This document shows, in pieces, positions 12,177-24,400 of a stretch of 64,000 nucleotides of DNA (the stretch's first letter is position 1; each line of letters begins with the position of its first letter). Both the position numbers and the translations under genes were made by a program. A model generated the notes under the pieces. That model was given only the letters and a program-made list of their open reading frames with translations, was not told the origin of the DNA and ran no database searches. The DNA is from Silene conica (lineage: Eukaryota; Streptophyta; Magnoliopsida; Caryophyllales; Caryophyllaceae): positions 68,313,460 through 68,377,459 of the forward strand of contig CM055317.2 in the NCBI GenBank assembly GCA_029255685.2. Reading direction: 5' to 3'.

Positions 12177-12373
12177 TAGTAAGTCTTGCTTGCGACGGGT
12201 CACAATTTGTAACGGATATTTTGTGAGATAAAATGGATACAAAAGGAGTTAGTGGAGAAAAGGGACCACATGAATAGTGTTGGAGAGAGAGAAAAAATGG
12301 GTATTTTGTGAGAGCAAACGGTATCCGTCACAAGCTTGCGACGGATAGTGCCGTTGCAAATAAAAAATTTGTG
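12177..12373. mobile_element. Mutator-like MITE (family B), copy 1
   Basis: This element of about 197 bp is flanked by a perfect 9-bp direct repeat TTAATCTTA (12168-12176 and 12374-12382), the duplication length expected of Mutator-like elements. Imperfect inverted ends are GTCTTGCTTGCGACGG on the left and TTTTTATTTGCAACGG on the right in reverse. An inverted copy lies just upstream of the actin-depolymerizing factor gene at 21022-21214. Confidence 0.72.
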
Positions 12374-12447
12374 TTAATCTTAAGTGTAAAACAAATTATA
12401 TATTATAAAGAATAATATGCTTTTGTAGCAAACTAATATAGTTCTCA

Positions 12448-12560
12448 GAGAACAAGAGTTAGCTCAAGTGGTAAGAGCGCTCTTACCCCAACCATGAAGT
12501 TGGGGGTTTCGATTCTCACCGCGACTTAGTGCGCGCTCATTTAAACCAAAAAAAAAAAAC
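12448..12560 (+). mobile_element. tRNA-derived SINE, copy 2
   Basis: This is nearly identical to the SINE at 10594-10702. It has the same GAACAAGAGTTAGCTCAAGT head, the same box A and a box B with one extra T, ending in a run of A. I could not find a clear target site duplication, so it is probably older than copy 1 or its flanks have changed. It shows that this is a dispersed family and not a single tRNA pseudogene. Confidence 0.82.
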
Positions 12561-14315
12561 GGTATTTTAGATATAAATATTAGAAAATTTGACAATTTAT
12601 CAAAATAAAAAGGGTAAAAAATTTGCATATATAATTTCAATAAGACAATATATTATTAGCTTATTTATGTAAAATTTAAACAATGATTGATGTTATAAAA
12701 TTAACTAGGAGAGAAATATTATTTAATAATAGAAATATATATAATCAATATTAATTAATTAGGAAAAAAAATATTGTCTACCAGAATATCACTTAGGCGG
12801 GAATTTAAGCGGTAGTAACATTTGGAGATGTGTCATAAGTTATGTTGTATGTTCAAATTAACCACTTAAATTTCACTCGTAGCAAATTAGCCCCGTAAGT
12901 TTAAAGAATGTGCAATTAAGCACAAATCAAATTTTCTGTCATTTTTTTTAATTAAAACTTGCTTCCTTTCTTTCAATCATTTCTATATATTTGTTAAATA
13001 TAAAAACATTTTAAATATAGCTAAAAAAATTAAATAAAATATTTAGATATTCAATGAAACATGTGAATTAAAAATTCTCATGAATATTTTTCCAACAAAA
13101 TAAAAAAAAATTGAACATGCTTTTTAATAATTAGGAATTATAGGGCTAATATATGTGAATTAACAATTGTCATATTATGAATATTTTTCCAACAAAATAA
13201 AAAAAATTAAGCATGCTTTTTAATAATTAGGAATTATAGAGCTAATATTTGATTAATAATTTTGACTTTTAATAATAGTAAAATATTTAATTTAGTATAT
13301 TCATTTTTAAAAATAAGATATGTACTTAATTGTGGGGTCGATTTGCTAGATTTATACGTATGTTATAATATTTCAGTGTACACACTATCAAACTTATAGA
13401 GGCAATTTGCTATATTTCGGTCCGAACTGTCTTAAGTACTTATAATTAACACATGATCAAACGGTCATGGGTAATTGTGTCTCATAAAGTAGAATTATAA
13501 GCTGACTAAAAGAATCCTAACTTGGATTTTAATGGAAAATAAGGTCATGCATGATGAAATGTAGGGATATATACACCATAATTTTCAAATTTGGCTGCTT
13601 ATCTTTATTCATCTTCCTATAGATTGTGATAAATGATTTATTAACTATAGTCGAAACGAATCGAAGTAAAAAGGAGCAACAATTTCAAACAAAGTACAAA
13701 AGTTCATTAAAAGAGTAATGTTATTATCGATTTTAAGATTAGCTAATTAACTAGCTGTAATTAGCCTTGTGATAAAGCTATAAATTTAAAATTAACGGAT
13801 TTAAAGTATTACGGAGTATTATTATGGATTAACGTGAACCAGTCGATCGTTTGAAGAGAGTTAATGAGATTAAATAAAAAAATTGATAAAAAAAATTAGT
13901 GAGATTAAATAAGAATGGAAGAACTAGTATGCCACAACTCCACAGCTATGCCGCAAGTATAGTTGTATATTTGTAAATTAGTTTTGTTATTCATGAGTTC
14001 ATGCCTAAATGAATTTTGAGTCTGTTATTTTTGGGTGACTTATTTGATATATGTGGTTCACAACTTAACATATATACTTGAGATTTTGCCCAATGAGCAC
14101 CGAAAATAGCGGTTGCGGATTCTCTCGTCACTAAAAAGATGCCGCAAGTATGGTTGTATAGTAGTTATGTTATCCGTTGCTATAAACGCGATAAAATTTA
14201 AAGAGAGATTGGTTATCTAATTTAAAGAAGAAAAAAAAATCAATTTTCAATTGGTCAACCACTAACTTGCCTGACATTTATTTTACTAAATTTCGTAAAC
14301 ACAAATTTTCATTGA

Positions 14316-14487
14316 GGACGGATACTATTTGTCACAAGCTGAAGACGTATGATGCCTCTCTCACGTAATGCAAGTTGAACTATCCATAAGATGCTCCATT
14401 TTCTCTCACTTGTTTTATTGTGAGAATAAAGTATCCGTTTTCAACTTGTGGCGGATATTATCCGTCATAAGCAAAACTCTCAATAAC
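14316..14487. mobile_element. MITE of the ACGGATAC family (family C)
   Basis: This is a short element with a start like GAGGACGGATACTATTTGTC, a CACAAGCTGAAGACG word, a central CCATAAGATGCTCCATTTTC stretch and an inverted closing segment with GTATCCGTTTTCAACTTGTG and CCGTCATAAGC. The same word order, with much divergence, recurs at about 17808, 22013, 27893, 29118, 30320, 30945 and 31468. The right end resembles that of family B. It has no coding capacity. Confidence 0.6.
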
Positions 14488-17400
14488 TTGGAGAGTCGAA
14501 GAAAAAGGAAAGTAAATTTTTTTGGTAAAATAAGGCGCAGTCGTCATTTTAACACTATTATGCTTAAAACTAATATTTTAAGAAACATATAAGTATGAGT
14601 AATTAGAAATTGATTTGCAACAATAACAAGTTCATCAAATACCTAACGTAGTTTCAAATGAATTTTCAAATATTTGTAGCATAATTTGTATTGAATAGTA
14701 CTTATTAGAAAATTAAAATATATGTACGTCAAAGCTCGAGTTGTACACTATTTATATTGTCATGATCATTAATTATGTATACTCTTATATCTAGTGATAC
14801 AATATGTTACTCGTAAAATTTTTTCACGGGTTTAAAACTAGTTTATTGTGAATCGCAAATTTGACACGGTTTCTTATTAATATTAATAAGATTCCGAATA
14901 TACAACATACAATTTAGTTACTATTTTTATTTAATTTAATTTTTATTTTTTTAGGTAGATTTTAGTTTATATATTAGTTATTTCTCATAAATATTGCGAA
15001 AAATTGTCGATCACGGTAGTTATTTATTGCTAATAGATGGAAAAGTTTGTTACTAGTAAGACAAATGGGAAATTGTTTGCTAAACATCACTATTGGTAAT
15101 TTGGTATGAGTGTGCTTGTTTTTAGGTACAATATAAAAACATGGTCATTATCCGACCATTTAGGTTATGTCAAAACACCTAAACAGTTATTCTCGCTAAC
15201 TTTTCATATTTTTGTGGAAAATAATTATTTGGCTACTATTGTTTCATTGATTTTATATCAAATTTTCACGCAAAACTCAATTTATCATTCATGTCAAGGT
15301 CCGTTATTGACATTATTATTATACTTGGTCTTTTATTTGAATATTAACCATAATCTAAATTAAACAATTTAAAAATCAAGTCAATAGTTTTAAATTTGAT
15401 TATCTATTCTATTTATACTGTGTTATTTTCATGCTAGCAACATGGGAAAAGATGAGTGATTTATAGTGAAATACTTGATTAATAATGAAATAATTATTTT
15501 AGGATAAATCTCGATAAAAAAGGGGACGATAAAATTGGGATAGAGTCCGGAGGGATTTAGTATTGCTTACCGGATCATAGCAAGTAAGCCCAGCCCAAAA
15601 AGTGAATTGGGCTATTATTGAAGTTATAATAGTGGGCTATCCCGAGCCCATACTTATTAGAATAAATGGGCCTTTATTTATATTGTCCTCTATGATACTG
15701 AATTCATCATGTGCAATTCGTATACCCTTCTCATTTTTAAAACCGAAACCAATGCCTTATGTTTTTGGAATGAAATTAACGGAGCAAATCTAAACTTAAT
15801 TGAATTTATAAACAAAAAAGTAAAATTGAAGTAAATTGATCTGTTTTGAACTGAATTAAATCGATTGAAACTGAAACTAAATAAAAAAAAAACACAACCT
15901 AAGTTGAAAATGAAATATATACTATTTTGTTTTTCACCAAAATTAGTTCACTAAAGCTATGATCAATAAATGTTTATTATCTGATGTAGTTACTTTTATA
16001 TCTTTGCTTATCGTTTAAAAATTAAAAGTGCTAAAACCAATTCAATCTCATCCACGAGATACGAGTTTTTCTTCCGTCAACTCGGTATAATCTCCTTACC
16101 GCTCAAATTAAAAACTAAAATAAAATAATAAGAAGATAAGCTTACCATTATATAAACCAGCTTAAACATAAATTTAATAATAATATTAACTACCCTTTTA
16201 TTAATTTGAGCTTACCCTCATATAAACCGGCTTAAAATAACTTCAACAATAATATCATCATTATTACTATAAAAGAAGAATGTAATTCCGCTGACGTGGC
16301 GCAATCAGGTTTCAGCGTTTAGTGTTTCGAGCTCTCACATTCACCCTCAGAAATTTCAGTTTTGTAGACCAATCAGAATTACTCATTTATGCCACATCGT
16401 AATAATTTAATAATCTAAAAATAATTTAATATTAAAATATTAATATTCTTTAATATTCTATTATATTATATATTATATTATATATATGCCATAAAAAACC
16501 AAAATCATGCACGGATATTCTACACGGATATTTTAGGAATTAATATAATAAATATATAATATATAATATTCTATTCTATGCCATAAAAATCGTCAAACCA
16601 AAATCAACTAAACTGAAATTAGGAATATTGTGAAGATTTATTAGGAATATTCTACACGGATATTAGGAATTAATATTCTACACCCCGTTAAGATTTATTA
16701 CTGCTATTAACATATTTTAGGAATTTGTTGATATTACGTCAATTATTATACAAAGAGTCCAACTAAATATTCTCCTACCTAATTTAGAGATTGTATTTCC
16801 TAACCTAGGAATCAATCACCACGATTCTAGGCTCAATCAAAGGAATTGAGTACCTAGCAATCTGTATATATTGTAACTATTCCAACGTTGAATGCAAGGC
16901 AAAATAATACGGAGTATCTTTTATAAATAAATTACTTTTTCTAGCCGCCACTCATCATTCTCTCACGATTTTAATATGTGCCATGCATTTGTATCTTCTT
17001 CTCCGTCTATTTCATATTTCATGGCAAAAAAAATTGGTATGCTCCTAAATTTGTAAATAAGCAAGATGTTCCTGACCACCGATCTATTTTATTGTAATTG
17101 TAATTTGCTTTAATTTGTTATGAGCTAATTTGCAGTTCTATGGTGATGGTGGTGACTGTTGAACAATTAACACATGCATATATTTTCCTGCTCCAGCACA
17201 ACGAAGCAGACAAGGTTAGCCTTTCTAGATCGGTTAAATTTTGATTTCATACAATAACAAACTTTTATCTTTTACTTCTTTGAGAATTCACAGTTTTGAT
17301 TTTTTCATAAATTTACTTTGATTGATTTCAATTTTCAATTTGGATTTTGAAGGGCAATGTTTACTTTTGTATTTATTTGTCTCAATATATTTCAACATAA

Positions 17401-17807
17401 ACATGTCGGTTTCCGTAGTTTTTCTTAATTTCTAATTCACATAGATAATTTAATTTATCACTTCTTATATCGTACAATAAGAATTTAAACTTTGGCTTTT
17501 AACTTATGTAATTTCACTTTTTACCGTACAGATTACATTGTGGTTACTGCGTAGTCATCGTTTTGCTTCTACATTTGTTTTTCATATCATTCTACTCATA
17601 TTCTCCTATTTTCTTATGGTTCACAAGTCATTGCTCTCATTGTACTTAGCTCTTATTGTGGCCATTTGCAATTTCAGCATACTTACAATCTCAAATGTCC
17701 ACTTTAATGGAGGGAGTGACGATATAACCATGAGTATACCAGCTACTTAGTTTACTAAGCTCTTAGTGTAGTTAAAGTGTTAGACATGTTTTGTTGATCA
17801 CAAATTT

Positions 17808-17975
17808 CGCATTGAAAACGGGCACTGTCTGTCACAAGCTGAAGACGCTCTCACATAATGTAAGTTACACTATTTATATGATGCTCCACTTTCTACCACA
17901 TGCATGTTCACCTGCATATTTGTGAGGTAAAGTATCTGTTTCCAGCTTGTGACAGATATATTCCAGTGACGTAAT
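17808..17975. mobile_element. MITE of family C, diverged copy
   Basis: The word order matches the copy at 14316-14487: an ACGGGCACTGTCTGTCACAA start, CTGAAGACGC, a central GATGCTCCACTTTC and a closing TATCTGTTTCCAGCTTGTGA. It has no coding potential. Confidence 0.5.
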
Positions 17976-17990
17976 TTGGGTCAATTTTAA

Positions 17991-18008
17991 GTGACGTAAT
18001 TACGTCAC
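17991..18008. repeat. Perfect 18-bp palindrome GTGACGTAATTACGTCAC
   Basis: The string equals its own reverse complement. It contains two opposed TGACGTAA half sites of the kind bound by bZIP (TGA/ACGT-type) factors. A shorter related string GTGACGTAATTTGGGTCAAT occurs beside it at 17966 and again near 19862. No gene start is close, so a regulatory role is not supported. Confidence 0.5.
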
Positions 18009-19092
18009 TCGACTATCATAGTTTCCAACAGTTGTATATATTGTAAAGTATCCGTCACAACGAAAACTCTTTTGTTTATTTATACCATGAAATTACATAT
18101 TTACATAAATAGTTGTATGTACGGGGGATCTACGTATATTAAGTGCGCATATGGGTTAGATTAATATAATTTGTTCTATCAAAATCTATATCAAATCCAT
18201 CTTATAGCGCCATCAATCTTAGACCTAATAAAAATCAAACAACCCAATTTGTAAGAAAATTGATGAGCATGTTCATGTTATGGCAGTGTGTTGCGTGGAC
18301 AGGCATTTCCCTGAAATGCAAGTTTTATGTTTTTCAACAGTTTTTTCCGCTTTTGTTTTTATTTATAAAAAAAAGTTCATATTTTGGGTCTAAAATAAAA
18401 GGTTTGATTGTCCTACCCATCTATGAGTGTGAAGTCTGCAACACAATAAAGAGTTAAAGATGGTGACTACTTGACTAGGCTACCCGTAGTTGTGCGACAA
18501 CCAGCTAAAGGACGAGTTTGATTAGCTGCACTATTCAACTTGATTTTCGATTCTTGGGGTTTATCTCAAATGCCGAAAGAGGAGATCATGGATCAAGTTT
18601 TACGTGAGATTAGCTGTTACACTCAACTGGATTGATTGTTCTGATGTTCTTGATCATTTATCATTTTTAATGGTTGACAAGTTTAATTTTTTAAAGTAGT
18701 GTCTAGAAGCAGCAATTGTCAAATTTTATATAGAGGATGATACAAAAGAAACTAAAAATACGCCATGACGATGGATTGAATATTGAGAGATGCATGCACA
18801 TCATTAACAAACTTATGCTTATAAAATGGAATACTATTATGATATTACCCCCACAAAATACATATTATCCATTAATAAATACCATAAAAATTACGCAGAG
18901 TCCACCAATATGACAATATCACACCAAAACTATCACATGATATATTTCCTTATTTTACATCGTTCTACCTTTACTTTCTGTGATTTCCATTATATTTTCG
19001 AGATTCTTATTTTATATTAACAATCAATTGTTATAAAGATGAATTTAAAAGATTGTTTTATTACTTTTATATACTCTTTTCGTACTAGACTT

Positions 19093-19527
19093 GGGCCCTA
19101 TTTGGTAAACAGTGGATTAATATTGGCAGAACCAAATTTCAAAAGCAGATTTGACTAGCAGAATGATTTAGCGGATTTGACTAGCAGATTTATTTAGCAG
19201 AATTATTTTGGAGGTGTTTGGTAATTGGCAGTTTAGATTAGCAGATTGTCTAAAATCTTTATAAAATGACATATAAGGACATGAAAAATTATTTATTAAA
19301 TATATAAAAGGAATGTTAATATTTTATTAAGAGGGTAAATAAGACAATTTTGTTATTTCTAATATGCTAATCCAATATGCTGGTAGGAGTAGCATATTGG
19401 ACCCCAATATACTATTTCAATATGTCATTAACCAAACACTTTAAATAGCATATTGATAAGTCAAACATGTTAAGTCTCTCAAATATGCTGAAATTAGGCC
19501 AATATGTATTTTACCAAATAACACCCT
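19093..19527. mobile_element. Non-autonomous DNA transposon (MITE family A), copy 2
   Basis: This is the second copy of the element at 10861-11307, with the same internal order of GACTAGCAGA, GTGTTTGGTAATTGGCAGTT and AGCATATTGG words. Terminal inverted repeats are GGGCCCTATTTGGTAAA and, in reverse, GGGTGTTATTTGGTAAAA. The two copies differ by scattered substitutions. Confidence 0.7.
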
Positions 19528-20135
19528 GGTAAAAGGGTCATTCGGGTTGTATCGGGCCAATTCGAGTCGGGTTAGTTTGGTTCATTATTTTTACAGGTTG
19601 ATTCAGGTCAGGTCATTTTCGGTTTCAGGTTATTTTGTTGTTGGTCGGTTCAAGCGGGTCGGGTCATTGAAATCATGTCAATGTTTTAAGAGAGAAAACC
19701 TAATTTCAACCCATTTTTGGTTATTACAATTATATTTTAACGGGTCATTTTTGGGTTCGGTAGCTTTGGATGGTCCACTTCGAATTGGATCAATTATAGG
19801 TCAAGGTAGTTTGGTTCATTTTGGGGCCGAGTCAAATCAATTCGGACTTAGGTCATATTCGAGTGACGTAATTTGGGTCAATTTTAGGTCTTAGCTCAGT
19901 CATATTAAGAGATAAACTATGATAGTCAAGCCACTAAAAATAGAAGCTTATACATACATTATAAAAGGCGAGACCAAATATTACTCTATAATTCCAAATA
20001 AAAAATTATTGTCTAACTAATTTTAACATATTAACAACACTATTATTCCGATTTTTTATATGTTTTAAACATTTATTTACATAGAACTAAAAATTATTCA
20101 ACCATGTATTTCCGTGCAATTTGCACGGGTTCTAA

Positions 20136-20385
20136 GTTTGAAAGAAGACAGTTTTCTTTAGCAGTTTGTTTCGGCATGACTATCAACAAAAGTCAAGGTC
20201 AATCTCTATCCCGTGTTGGACTTTATCTTCCAAGACCAGTCTTTACCCATGGCCAACTGTACGTTGCTATAAACAGGGTCACGAGTAAGAAAGGTCTAAA
20301 AGTGCTACTTCTTGATGAAGAAGGAGGGATGACTAATACAACAACAAATGTTGTTTACAAGGAGGTTTTCGAGAAACTGTAATTT
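20136..20385 (+). pseudogene. PIF1-like Helitron helicase, C-terminal fragment
   Basis: About 82 residues match the extreme C-terminus of plant Helitron/PIF1 helicases: RRQFSLAVCFGMTINKSQGQ, then a VGLYLPRPVFTHGQLYVAIN block and a terminal TTTNVVYKEVFEKL before the stop. In Helitrons this domain unwinds the strand displaced during rolling-circle transposition. The ATPase core and Rep domain are missing. The upstream flank is a Helitron-type hairpin, so the gene seems to have been cut by another insertion or truncated. It is a remnant, not a working gene. Confidence 0.85.
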
Positions 20386-20784
20386 TCGTGTTGGGTTATC
20401 GAATTTTAATACACCCATTTAATTTATATTTGTACCTGATTAGTTATTTTGTTCATCGTATTTGTCCGTCAAATTATGTTCCGTAAGTAATTCATAAAAA
20501 GACAGTAACTATTCAAACTACTCATTATTAGTTATTTAATCTTTTTTTAGTCGTCTATCGTTTTTTCTTATATACCTTATTCATTAATGTTATCATAAGT
20601 AATCCAAATATTATCATCATTACTAATAGCTATTCGAAAATTAGTGCACCAGGAAATTCACCTTTTCACCGAATATATCTTATATTCAAACATCCCGTTA
20701 ACAAATAATTCGTTCGAATAAAGAGAATTGCTATATATTGAAATAAATATACCGACGTCGTCTTTAAAAATAAGTGTACACAAC

Positions 20785-20813
20785 CCCGTGATTTTTCACG
20801 GGTGTAACACTAG
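20785..20813 (+). repeat. Helitron 3' terminus (hairpin plus CTAG)
   Basis: A hairpin with stem CCCGTG/CACGGG (20785-20802) is followed 7 bases later by CTAG at 20810-20813 and then T. This is the classical Helitron end, inserted between A and T. It lies about 430 bp downstream of the helicase fragment on the same strand, which fits one source element. Confidence 0.75.
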
Positions 20814-21021
20814 TTAAGTATTAAGTACCCTTTTATTTTATTTTTTTAAACAAACTACCCTTTTATTAATTTCACACCAACTCAATTACTTTTTAAAATT
20901 AATTAAATTTCCTTATTAAAAAAATTATTATTATTTTATTTATTTATGTTTTAAAAAGTCAAATCTTGAGCCCACCATGGCACAATTGATAGTCAATAGG
21001 GACAAACTACCCAATATTCTC

Positions 21022-21214
21022 GCAAATTCTTATTTGCAACGGCACTATCCGTCGCAAGCTTGCAACGGATATGGTTTCCTCTCACAAAATATCCATTTTT
21101 TTTCTCTCCAACATTATTCATGTGGTCCCCTTCTCCACTAACTCATTTTCTATCCATTTTATCTCACAAAATATCCATCACAAATGATGACCCGTCGTAA
21201 GCAAGACTAACTAG
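21022..21214. mobile_element. Mutator-like MITE (family B), inverted copy at the ADF promoter
   Basis: This is the reverse-complement relative of 12177-12373. Shared words include GCAACGGCACTATCCGTCGC, CATTTTATCTCACAAAATAT and GACCCGTCGTAAGCAAGACT. It is flanked by AATATTCTC (21013-21021) and AATATTCTT (21215-21223), a 9-bp duplication with one mismatch. It ends about 210 bp upstream of the actin-depolymerizing factor ATG, so it lies in or beside that gene's promoter or 5' UTR. Confidence 0.72.
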
Positions 21215-21426
21215 AATATTCTTGCTTCTCCAACTTTACCACCACCATCCCCAGAGAGAACAAAGGAACAAACCTTTTTCTACTCATTTTTTGAGAGCAC
21301 ACCACACAAAATTCCTCAATTCTTCTCTTATCTTTCCCTTTCCCTTCTTTCTAAATCCTCAATTTCTTCAAAATTCCATTATAATCGTTAAATCCCATCT
21401 CAAATATCCAACTTTCTTCACCATCC

Positions 21427-24400
21427 ATGTCTTTCAAAAGGGTATACTTCTTTTTTCTCTTTTATTTATTTATTTATGCTATTTTTCCTTTGCTATTAGT
21501 TCAAGTTTCATACTTTTTAAGTTGATCTCCTCTTTTTTTTTTTTTTTTTTATTCCTAACGGATATTTTAATCAAAGGTAATCAAATGATTGAGACGGAGG
21601 GAGTATGATCATTGATCATTGTTAATACCCTAATCATCAAGATTTTGTCTTGATTTTAAGTTGGTAGATATGAGATTTAGCTAATTGTTGGTATGTAGCT
21701 CTCTATGTCAGAAAGATTATATCTCTGTGAAGTTTGATGTACAAGAGTGAAGTCAGTGAACTGTATTTTCTCCGACTCAATCATTTGTTTAGCTTTGATT
21801 ATAATCAAATACATCTGACAAAGGATAATAAAAGGGTAAACAAATGATTGAGACGGAGTGAATACGTTTTTGGAATTACAAGATGAAGTTAGCTATTTTG
21901 GTGTTCTCTTAACATCTTATGGGAGTTGAGAAGCCAAATTGACCTTATTGATTAACTGTAGTTGTCTTGGTAAAGACCGTCATCCTGCTTACAACGGCCT
22001 TAGAAACATTCTCATTGAAGATGGACATTATCCGTCACAAGAAGATAGATAATGCCTCTCTCACAATATGCAAATGACACTATCCATTAGGTGCTCCTTG
22101 CCCTCCCACTTGCCTTAGTGTGATAGGACACTGTCCGTCTTCATGATGATAGTGTCCGTCATAGGTAAGACGCTTTGTAATAATATAATGGGTGCACAAG
22201 TATTAAAAGGCTGTTGTACTGTGAAGACCGGCATCCCGTGTACACCGGTCTTTGTACCTTCTACACCTGCCGATTTAGTGATAACAATATGATGAGTGCA
22301 CTAGTATAGAAAGGCTGTTGTACTGTGCGCAGCCGTTTTAGCGGATAATTTGTGGAAAAGATTGTACCTTACATTGCCATTGACATCATCTCTATTTAGA
22401 GGTTGACTGTGAAGGTAGAATTATAATCCTAAAGTTTGTCGAACTATTGTGTATTGTGAAAAGATACTTGTCAAAGTTGAGAACACTATGTAATGAGAAC
22501 GTTGGAACTTTGATACCGTGTTAAACTCGTGTTCGAAGGGTCTTGCATTGTGAAGACTAGGTATGCAGTAAGTTGTGTAATGTATACATAGGACTTAGAC
22601 CCTTAGTCTATGTTACTCTGACTCGGCTGGAAGGGGCGGACACGGGTACTTATCCAAGTGTCTAAAATGAAGTGTCCGAGTGTCATACCAGTGTCCAAGA
22701 ATCAAGTGTCGGATAGGAGGTCATATGAAGTGTGGAAGTAACATAGCCCTTAGTGCTATGAGCCAATTGCTGAGTAAAGGCTATTGTTTTATTCTGAAGG
22801 CTCGCCTCTTTTTTTCTAGGATAGTCGGTATTCCTTGGCTTCTATGAGCAAGTAATGGAACTGTCACTGCTCTATGGCAAGTGACTGTAAACATCAATCT
22901 ATCCCTTGCTTTAAAAGGCTACTGTTTTATCTTTGAAACTTGCCTCCACGATGTTAGTGCATCATGGCTCGTGGTCGGTGACTATTAACATTGTTCTATC
23001 CCTCGCTTCTATGAGCAAGTAATTGAATTGTTCAGCGTTTTGTCTCGTTGCTATCTGTTATCTGGTTTGAGGTTTGAGGATTTGACGGAATTCTTGAATG
23101 AGTGACAATCCTACTAGTTTTTAGTCTCGTCTTATTTGTATGTTACTAGAATAAGCGTTAGTTTTTTAATAGACGGTCTCTATATCGAATTTGTGAAACA
23201 TACAACTAATAAGTGTTGAATTTAAGTGTAATGAATAATCCGTGGGTTAAGGGAGCTGCCTTACAGAATGTACTGTGTGAGGCACTTTCGTTTGGGAATT
23301 TTTGCCAATTTATACGACGAGGGTTAAGCCAGTCTGATCAAGTTTCTCTTCCTTTTGTTTTCCCCACCAAATGCAGTCCAATTCTTTGTCGGGAATATAC
23401 ATTTCGGATCACAGCAAAGATGCTTTTCTTGAGCTAAAGAGGAAGAAAGGTCATCGCTACGTGGTATTTAAGATCGATGAGAAGAAAAAGGAGGTTGTGG
23501 TTGAGAAGACTGGCACTCCAGGCGAGAACTATGATGATTTTATTGCAGCATTGCCAGGAAACGACTGTCGGTTTGCAGTCTATGACTATGATTTTGTGAC
23601 CTATGACAATTGTCAAAAGAGCAAAATATTCTTCATTGCATGGTTAGCTCCCTTTTCCAACTGCTCTTTTCTTGCTTCTGGTAATGGTTTTGTTTCAGAT
23701 GTAACACTGACTCATGTAAGACAAGTTTTCCGCGTAGAAATCCACAAAACCGTTGTAAGTTCAGTCAATTTTAATCTAAGCAAGTCATTATGTGGTGTTC
23801 TATGCGTTATAGGTTATAATCCATTAAATTTTGTTGGATACGAGTTTTGGGTTTTATTTTAAATTCTCTTCTGATTGTCTGACCTAACTAATTCTTGACT
23901 CGGTTTTTGTAAGTTGTAACGAATAAATCTTTGCACTTTTTAAGCAGTGAGAAATTTTACAACGAGAAGTTAATCTCAGACTGTTCTTCTAGCGGTCTAG
24001 GATTATTAGTATGCAAATATGTTCGAGCCAAGCTATTTATCACGTAAACATCATAAATCTGTGATCCTGTTATCATATCTTGTTTATATCGATCTTTTCT
24101 CTATTATGGTTAAATAGTTATAACCAAAATTCCCTCGTGAGAGTTAGAGACGGTTCCACAAATTACGAAGTTGGATGATCTTGCAAAATTTCTGAGTGCG
24201 TTGACTACTTGAGTCTGATGAAAAAATGATGAATTATATTTTCTGTGACTTACTGGTTTCAGTAAGATGCAGGAACATGGTTTTAAATCTCGGTATCGGT
24301 CATTGTCGCGGAAGCGGTATAACTGAACCTTAATTGGCCACCGGGGACGGATCATTGTGAATCTCGGTGATTTCGCGGTGACTTCTCAGGCGATATCTCG

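Larger units (their letters stand above)
7068..16250. other. Gene-free, repeat-rich intergenic region
   Basis: I find no host gene in this 9-kb stretch. It holds the tRNA-like remnant, tandem triplication, SINEs and MITEs listed separately. Two GC-richer remnants at about 8955-9230 and 10020-10320 are made of CCCGACCC/GGTCCG-like words. A low-complexity patch at about 9868-10010 is built from GAACTGAATTGAA-like words. Related word-rich patches recur at about 15780-15950, 28745-28910 and 53930-54115. Confidence 0.5.
16251..20135 (+). mobile_element. Possible non-autonomous Helitron with nested insertions
   Basis: The left end is a Helitron-5'-like TCATTATTACTATAAAAGAAG at about 16257. The right end near 20111-20128 is a hairpin CCGTGCAATTTGCACGGG followed by TTCTAAG, which resembles a Helitron 3' end although the terminal CTAA is followed by G. 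Inside lie a family C MITE, a family A MITE (19093-19527) and a patch of CGGGTC-type words (19530-19900). No gene was recognised in it. The single-element reading is an inference from the two ends. Confidence 0.35.

Noticed and set aside
21222-21608. Open frame covering the ADF first exon and intron start
   Set aside because: It uses the wrong frame, is dominated by Phe/Leu/Ser from pyrimidine-rich UTR and intron, and has no family similarity.
23371-23376. ATG just before the second ADF exon as a start codon
   Set aside because: It lies inside the ATGCAG splice acceptor. The five-codon exon at 21427 gives the family-typical N-terminus and length.
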